From: Acidobacteriota bacterium
GTDB taxonomy: Bacteria > Acidobacteriota > Terriglobia > Terriglobales > Acidobacteriaceae
Reading direction: 5' to 3'
DNA: 11,018 nt
Assembly: GCA_023441255.1 (NCBI GenBank)
Contig: JAEZPW010000421.1
Location: forward strand, 1 to 11,018
The notes under the pieces were generated by a model. It was not told the DNA's origin and did not search any database. It saw only the letters and a list, made by a program, of their open reading frames with translations. This document shows positions 7,465-11,018 of the stretch, in pieces (the stretch's first letter is position 1; each line of letters begins with the position of its first letter). The position numbers were made by a program, and so were the translations under genes.

Positions 7465-7474
7465 GGTGCGCACC
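7465..7474. promoter_or_regulatory. perfect 10-bp palindrome GGTGCGCACC upstream of GH28
   Basis: This palindrome lies in the 89-nt gap between the GH127-type and GH28 genes, 45 nt before the GH28 start. The identical decamer recurs before the GH92 gene at 9181-9190, and I found no coding copy. It can also form an alternative hairpin: TCAGG (7462-7466) and CACC (7471-7474) pair with GGTG and CCTGA (7478-7486) around an AAC loop. No T-run follows, so a terminator is unlikely. It is a candidate operator for an unidentified dimeric regulator; function is inferred. Confidence 0.4.
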
Positions 7475-7509
7475 AACGGTGCCTGAAGCGGACAGGCAGC
7501 GCCCATAAC

Positions 7510-7515
7510 GGAGGG
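7510..7515 (+). promoter_or_regulatory. ribosome binding site supporting a GTG start for GH28
   Basis: GGAGGG stands 4 nt before the GTG at 7520. It is the strongest Shine-Dalgarno match in the gap and gives an intact twin-arginine leader, so GTG is preferred despite the short spacing. Confidence 0.65.
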
Positions 7516-7519
7516 TACA

Positions 7520-9142
7520 GTGTCGAAAGACGTCCCGTTTCGCCGACAATTTGTGAAGTGTCTCGCCGCAGGCGCATTGGCTAGCCCGGTTGCTGGTCTT
7601 GCGGCTGATTCATCGGCTTCCGGCGCCGACGGAAAACAGGTGTCGGTCGCGACAAAGCACGTCTTCGATGTGACGGCTTTCGGCGCAACAGGAGACGGAA
7701 AGACGTTATGCACGGCCCCGATTCAGAACGCGGTGGACGCTTGCTCCCGGAACGGAGGCGGGAAGGTGGTAGTACCTCCAGGGAAATACCTGACCGGGCC
7801 GATCTTTCTGAGAAGCAACATGGAATTCGAGGTATGCGCCGGAGCCACACTGTTAGGCAGCCGCAATGTCGATGACTACCCCTCGATTCAGGGCCGATGG
7901 GAAGGAATTGATCGCACGGTCTACGCATCACTACTGACGGGAGAAAACCTCGAAAACGTGTCCATCGTCGGACGTGGAGTTCTTGACGGTAGCGGTCCGA
8001 TCTGGTGGGACGCTGCATGGAAAAACGAGGCAATGCGCAACAAACTCGGCCTGGTGGAACGAGAGCCGGACAATCCGCCGGGTTCACCTTTGAAGTGGCC
8101 GCGGCCGCGGATGATTAACCTGTACCGCTGCAAGAATGTTCGTATTAGTGGATTGACTCTGTTGGACTCACCTTCCTGGAACATTCATCCGGTCCTGTGC
8201 GAGGACGTATGTATTGATGGGTTGACGATTCTTACTCCCGACCGGACGCCCAATACAGACGGTATTGATCCGGACTCCTGCAAGAATGTGCGAATTTCGA
8301 ACTGCTATATCTCAACCGGCGACGACGGCGTCATCATTAAGTCCGGTTACAGGTACAGGCAGGGCAATCCAAATGTTGCGAGTGAGAACATTGTTGTAAC
8401 GAATTGTGTCTTCGGACACGGCTGGGCCAGTGTGGGGATCGGAAGCGAGACCGCGGGTGGCGTGCGCAATGTGACAATCAGCAACTGCGTGTGCGAAGGC
8501 GCGCGACGCGGCGTGAATTTCAAGACCGCACGAGGCCGCGGCAATGTAGTCGAGAACATCAGGGTTTCGGACTTTGTCATACGCAACGTGGACATCGGCA
8601 TCTTCATCAGCATGTTTTACAGCGGCGAAGACGCCACCGACAGCGCTATGCCGGTGACCGAAGCCACACCGACCTTCCGCAATATTCATTTGAGCAACAT
8701 CACGGTGTCGGGGGCCAAATCGGCCGTGATAATTCAGGGACTGCCGGAGAACCCGATACGGAACCTGAGTATGGGCGCTCTGCGCGTGGACTCAGCAACG
8801 AACGGGGTCTCATGCAGCAATACGTGCGGGCTCACGTTGGAGAACGCCGTCATCGATGCCGAGAATGCCCCTGCAGTGAAGTTCACTGATTTGCAGGATC
8901 TCGAAGTGATCCGTTTCAAATCGACAAGACCAAAAGCGCAGCAGTCTGACCTGCAATTGGAGCGGGTGGAGGATGCAGTGATCCAGTCGTGCAAGGCGGT
9001 AGAGGGCAGCCGTGCTCTTGTTGAACTGAAGGGCACGGGGAATCGCGGTATAGCGTTCGCCCTGAATCGCACTTGGAAAGATGTGGAAGAGGTGGTGTTT
9101 ACCGATGGCGCTTCGGAGATAGCCGTCTCCAAACGGGTTTAG
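7520..9142 (+). CDS. GH28 polygalacturonase-like glycoside hydrolase, Tat-exported
   Basis: This 540-residue protein has a Tat-like leader (PFRRQFVKCLAAGALASPVAG). The N-terminal FDVTAFGATGDGKT, FLRSN and VVVPPGKYLTGPI stretches are the classic GH28/pectate-lyase-like entry to a right-handed beta-helix. All GH28 active-site elements are visible: NTDG (245-248, Asp247), GDDG (267-270, the Asp pair 268/269), GHG (299-301, His300) and, in place of the usual RIK, a NFKTARGRG segment (333-341) carrying the substrate-binding basic residue. GH28 enzymes hydrolyse alpha-1,4-galacturonosyl or related pectic linkages with inversion. The long loop before the helix core (residues about 157-195, IWWDAAWKNE to GSPLKWPRPR) resembles exo-acting bacterial members that trim chain ends; this is inference. 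It is longer than the usual 430-480 residues, with about 100 extra C-terminal residues of weak helix-like repeats. It may start a separate transcriptional segment, as a palindrome precedes it. Confidence 0.93.
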   Translation: MSKDVPFRRQFVKCLAAGALASPVAGLAADSSASGADGKQVSVATKHVFDVTAFGATGDGKTLCTAPIQNAVDACSRNGGGKVVVPPGKYLTGPIFLRSNMEFEVCAGATLLGSRNVDDYPSIQGRWEGIDRTVYASLLTGENLENVSIVGRGVLDGSGPIWWDAAWKNEAMRNKLGLVEREPDNPPGSPLKWPRPRMINLYRCKNVRISGLTLLDSPSWNIHPVLCEDVCIDGLTILTPDRTPNTDGIDPDSCKNVRISNCYISTGDDGVIIKSGYRYRQGNPNVASENIVVTNCVFGHGWASVGIGSETAGGVRNVTISNCVCEGARRGVNFKTARGRGNVVENIRVSDFVIRNVDIGIFISMFYSGEDATDSAMPVTEATPTFRNIHLSNITVSGAKSAVIIQGLPENPIRNLSMGALRVDSATNGVSCSNTCGLTLENAVIDAENAPAVKFTDLQDLEVIRFKSTRPKAQQSDLQLERVEDAVIQSCKAVEGSRALVELKGTGNRGIAFALNRTWKDVEEVVFTDGASEIAVSKRV

Positions 9143-9180
9143 AAAGGTCTCGGCAGTTCTAAGGAGAACCCCTTCGGAAC

Positions 9181-9190
9181 GGTGCGCACC
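9181..9190. promoter_or_regulatory. perfect 10-bp palindrome GGTGCGCACC upstream of GH92
   Basis: This is the second identical copy of the decamer found before GH28, here in the 180-nt gap before GH92 and 132 nt from its start. A small hairpin, GTTCT-aagg-AGAAC (9156-9169), lies just upstream. The flanks of the two copies are otherwise dissimilar, so conservation is limited to the palindrome. That fits a protein-binding site better than a copied repeat unit. Confidence 0.4.
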
Positions 9191-9221
9191 CGATGACATT
9201 ACATTCGAACTGGAATCGCGA

Positions 9222-9264
9222 GTTCCCGTCACGGTGTCGCTTCCGTCGTGACATTGTCGGGAAC
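9222..9264. other. imperfect inverted repeat in the GH92 leader
   Basis: GTTCCCG-TCACG (9222-9233) can pair with CGTGA (9247-9251) and CGGGAAC (9258-9264), leaving an asymmetric bulge (9252-9257) and a 13-nt loop. No T-run follows, so a Rho-independent terminator is unlikely. It could be an RNA structure or regulator site in the GH92 leader, or chance. Nothing else is recognisable in the 9143-9322 gap. Confidence 0.25.
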
Positions 9265-9313
9265 AAGAATTTGTAAGGCGTTGTTTGCTGATTGAGATGT
9301 CCGGAAGTGACCT

Positions 9314-9318
9314 GGAGG
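9314..9318 (+). promoter_or_regulatory. ribosome binding site of the GH92 gene
   Basis: GGAGG stands 4 nt before the ATG at 9323. It fixes this start, which gives a normal Sec signal peptide. Confidence 0.65.
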
Positions 9319-9322
9319 CAAG

Positions 9323-11018
9323 ATGTTGGTTGATACACATAGACGCGCAGTTAGATTGGTCCTCGTTCTATTCATGGTGTCAGTCGCCGCTTTTGGGCAG
9401 TCTCAACCTAATGTTGTTCAGTACGTCGACCCCTTCATCGGCGTGGAAGGCGGCGGCAGCGTCTTTCCCGGTGCGACCCTGCCTTTCGGTATGGTGAAGC
9501 TCGGTCCGGATACCGAGAATCTCTTCGCCAATCCAGGCTACGACAGTACCTCCAGGATTATCGGTTTCAGTCATGTCCATACAAGTGGATCAGGTGGTGG
9601 GGCTAAGTACGGGAACATCCTCGTTACGCCGATGACGGGAACCGTGGACCCGGGTCGAATGGGTTCGGACCGGGCGAGCGAGGCGTCCGTTGCCGGATAC
9701 TACACGACGAAGCTCACTCGTTATGCTGTCACGGTAGAGTTGACTGCAACTCAGAGAGTCGGTGTGCATCGCTACACCTTTCCTGCGTCTGAGTCGGCAC
9801 ACGTCGCGATTGACGTTGCCCACTGCCTTACTTCGAATTTCGTACCCGAAGTTCAGAAATTCATTGGAGGCGAGGTGCGTATTGTTTCGCCGACCGAAAT
9901 TGAAGGAGTGGGCCGATACACCGGCGGATGGAACCAAGGCGGCGAATACGATGTCTATTTCTACGGCGTGTTCGACACCCCGGCGAAGTCTTCAGGAACC
10001 TGGACTATAGCCGGTCTGGCAGCGGACAAGTCCCAGGCTGGCTCTATCAATGGCGAGGCACTCGGCGCCTACTTGAATTACGACACCACCGCAAAACAGG
10101 TGATCCAGGCGAAGGTCGGAATCTCGTTCGTCAGCACGGCAAAAGCTCGTCAGAACGTCCTTAACGAAGTTCCAGGGTGGAACTTCGATGCCATCCGCGA
10201 ACAGGCGAGTGACACTTGGAATCAGCAACTGGCGAGCGTGGTATTGCACCGCGCATCCGCTGATCAGAGCAAGGCCTTTTACACCGCGTTGTATCACAAC
10301 ATGCTTATGCCGGTGGACCGTACAGGGGAGAATCCGAAATGGCAGTCCACCGAGCCTTATTACGAGGACTATTACTGCATTTGGGACACCTTCCGAACGT
10401 CAAACCCACTGCTCACGCTGATTAAGCCCGACAAGCAAGTTGACCTTGTTCGTTCGCTCGTCGATATCTATCGCCACACAGGCTACATGCCGGACGCGCG
10501 CGCTGGAAATTACAACGGCCGAACGCAAGGCGGGAGCAATGCGAACGTAGTGGTTGCGGATGCCGTGGCAAAGGGCCTGCGCAACATAGACTATGAGACA
10601 GCATTCGCGGCTATGCTCAAGGACGCCGAGGTCCCACCTGCCGATCCGAGGATGGAAGGCCGGGGCGGAATTGCTGACTACAATAGCCGTGGCTTGGTGA
10701 CCCTGAACGACGAGCGGTCAGGATCGCGAACGATGGAGTACGCCTACGACGACTTCTCCATTTCGCAAGTTGCCAAGGCGCTCGGGCACAGCGCGGAATA
10801 CGAGAAATACAGATCGCGCGCGAACAACTGGCGCAATCTGTGGGATAACTCTGTCATTTTCGAGGGAGTCAGAGGCTTTATTCGGCCGAAACAGGCGGAC
10901 GGGTCGTGGCTGACGCCGTTTTCGACGACCACGGGCGGCACGTGGCCAGACTTCTTTTATGAAAGCGACTCGTGGCAATATTCACTTTATGTCCCGCACG
11001 ACGTTCGCGGCCTCATCA
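9323..11018 (+). CDS. GH92 alpha-mannosidase-like glycosidase, 3'-truncated by window edge
   Basis: About 565 residues are visible of a family that usually runs to 700-800; the frame is still open at the last base. A Sec signal peptide (THRRAVRLVLVLFMVSVAAFG) precedes the GH92 opening YVDPFIGVEGGGSVFPGA, TLPFGMVKLGPDT and GFSHVHTSGSG, which is the N-terminal beta-sandwich. The (alpha/alpha)6 catalytic domain shows FYTALYHNMLMP, WDTFRTSNPLLTLI, HTGYMPDARAGNYNG, ANVVVADAVAKGL and ESDSWQYSLYVPHD. Glu547 in the last motif sits where the GH92 general acid is expected; the catalytic-base Asp region lies beyond the window. Known GH92 members are Ca2+-dependent inverting exo-alpha-mannosidases. The usual GTGGHGHTFPGA-type stretch here reads GVEGGGSVFPGA, so this is a somewhat divergent subgroup. 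Its presence beside pectin-type enzymes could mean a mannose-bearing target or a different sugar specificity. Confidence 0.92.
   Translation, partial: MLVDTHRRAVRLVLVLFMVSVAAFGQSQPNVVQYVDPFIGVEGGGSVFPGATLPFGMVKLGPDTENLFANPGYDSTSRIIGFSHVHTSGSGGGAKYGNILVTPMTGTVDPGRMGSDRASEASVAGYYTTKLTRYAVTVELTATQRVGVHRYTFPASESAHVAIDVAHCLTSNFVPEVQKFIGGEVRIVSPTEIEGVGRYTGGWNQGGEYDVYFYGVFDTPAKSSGTWTIAGLAADKSQAGSINGEALGAYLNYDTTAKQVIQAKVGISFVSTAKARQNVLNEVPGWNFDAIREQASDTWNQQLASVVLHRASADQSKAFYTALYHNMLMPVDRTGENPKWQSTEPYYEDYYCIWDTFRTSNPLLTLIKPDKQVDLVRSLVDIYRHTGYMPDARAGNYNGRTQGGSNANVVVADAVAKGLRNIDYETAFAAMLKDAEVPPADPRMEGRGGIADYNSRGLVTLNDERSGSRTMEYAYDDFSISQVAKALGHSAEYEKYRSRANNWRNLWDNSVIFEGVRGFIRPKQADGSWLTPFSTTTGGTWPDFFYESDSWQYSLYVPHDVRGLI

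Noticed and set aside
7462..7486. Rho-independent terminator between the GH127-type and GH28 genes
   Set aside because: A stem can form, but no T-run follows on the + strand.
9193..9276. 27-codon ORF (ATG to TAA) in the GH92 leader
   Set aside because: The nearest Shine-Dalgarno-like AAGGAG is about 26 nt upstream, too far away. The composition is not protein-like and the ORF covers an inverted repeat.
8810..9340. Antisense ORF of 176 codons across the GH28 end and the GH92 leader
   Set aside because: It partly covers an intergenic gap but mostly mirrors GH28 coding, and no start signals or motifs were seen.
1..11018. CRISPR array, tRNA, rRNA, insertion sequence or attachment site
   Set aside because: No repeat-spacer pattern, RNA gene, transposase-like protein or long repeats were seen in reading the window.

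Overview
The window holds one co-directional run of seven genes, all on the + strand. Nearly all of them encode exported carbohydrate-active enzymes. The first gene (GH3) is cut by the left edge and the last (GH92) by the right edge. Moderately high GC, Gram-negative-type export signals (Tat, Sec, one lipoprotein signal) and the style of the proteins (PA14-GH3, SASA-type esterase with an inserted module, DUF1680/GH127, GH28, GH92) suggest a free-living soil or plant-litter degrader. My best guess is Acidobacteriota; this is inference from protein style, as there is no rRNA or other phylogenetic marker.

Layout: (1) 2-1249, C-terminal part of a PA14-containing GH3 beta-glycosidase. (2) 1287-3280, a sialate-O-acetylesterase-like (SGNH, CE20-like) carbohydrate esterase with a beta-sandwich module inserted in its catalytic domain; it is split by a -1 frameshift near 2055-2060. 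(3) 3321-4952, a secreted right-handed beta-helix protein of uncertain enzymatic class. (4) 4949-5536, a lipoprotein with a thioredoxin-like fold but no CXXC, joined to gene 3 by an ATGA overlap. (5) 5598-7430, a Tat-exported GH127-type (DUF1680) glycosidase with a Cys-rich zinc/nucleophile site. (6) 7520-9142, a Tat-exported GH28 polygalacturonase-like enzyme. (7) 9323-11018, the N-terminal three quarters or so of a GH92 alpha-mannosidase-like enzyme. Gaps are -4 to 89 nt through gene 6 and 180 nt before gene 7. No terminator, transporter, SusC/D pair or regulator is visible.

How the parts may work together (inference): the set looks like a degradation locus for a decorated plant cell-wall polymer. 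GH28 would cut or trim the galacturonan backbone, GH127 would remove L-arabinofuranose-type side sugars, the esterase would remove acetyl groups, and GH3 and GH92 would finish neutral oligosaccharides. The beta-helix protein could be a lyase or another backbone enzyme. The only two longer intergenic regions (before GH28 and before GH92) share an identical 10-bp perfect palindrome, GGTGCGCACC, which is a candidate operator.

The items most worth following up are the beta-helix protein with a CxxC-x12-CxxC element coupled to a CXXC-less redoxin lipoprotein, the shared palindrome, the unusual zinc-ligand spacing in the GH127-type enzyme, and the frameshifted two-module esterase.
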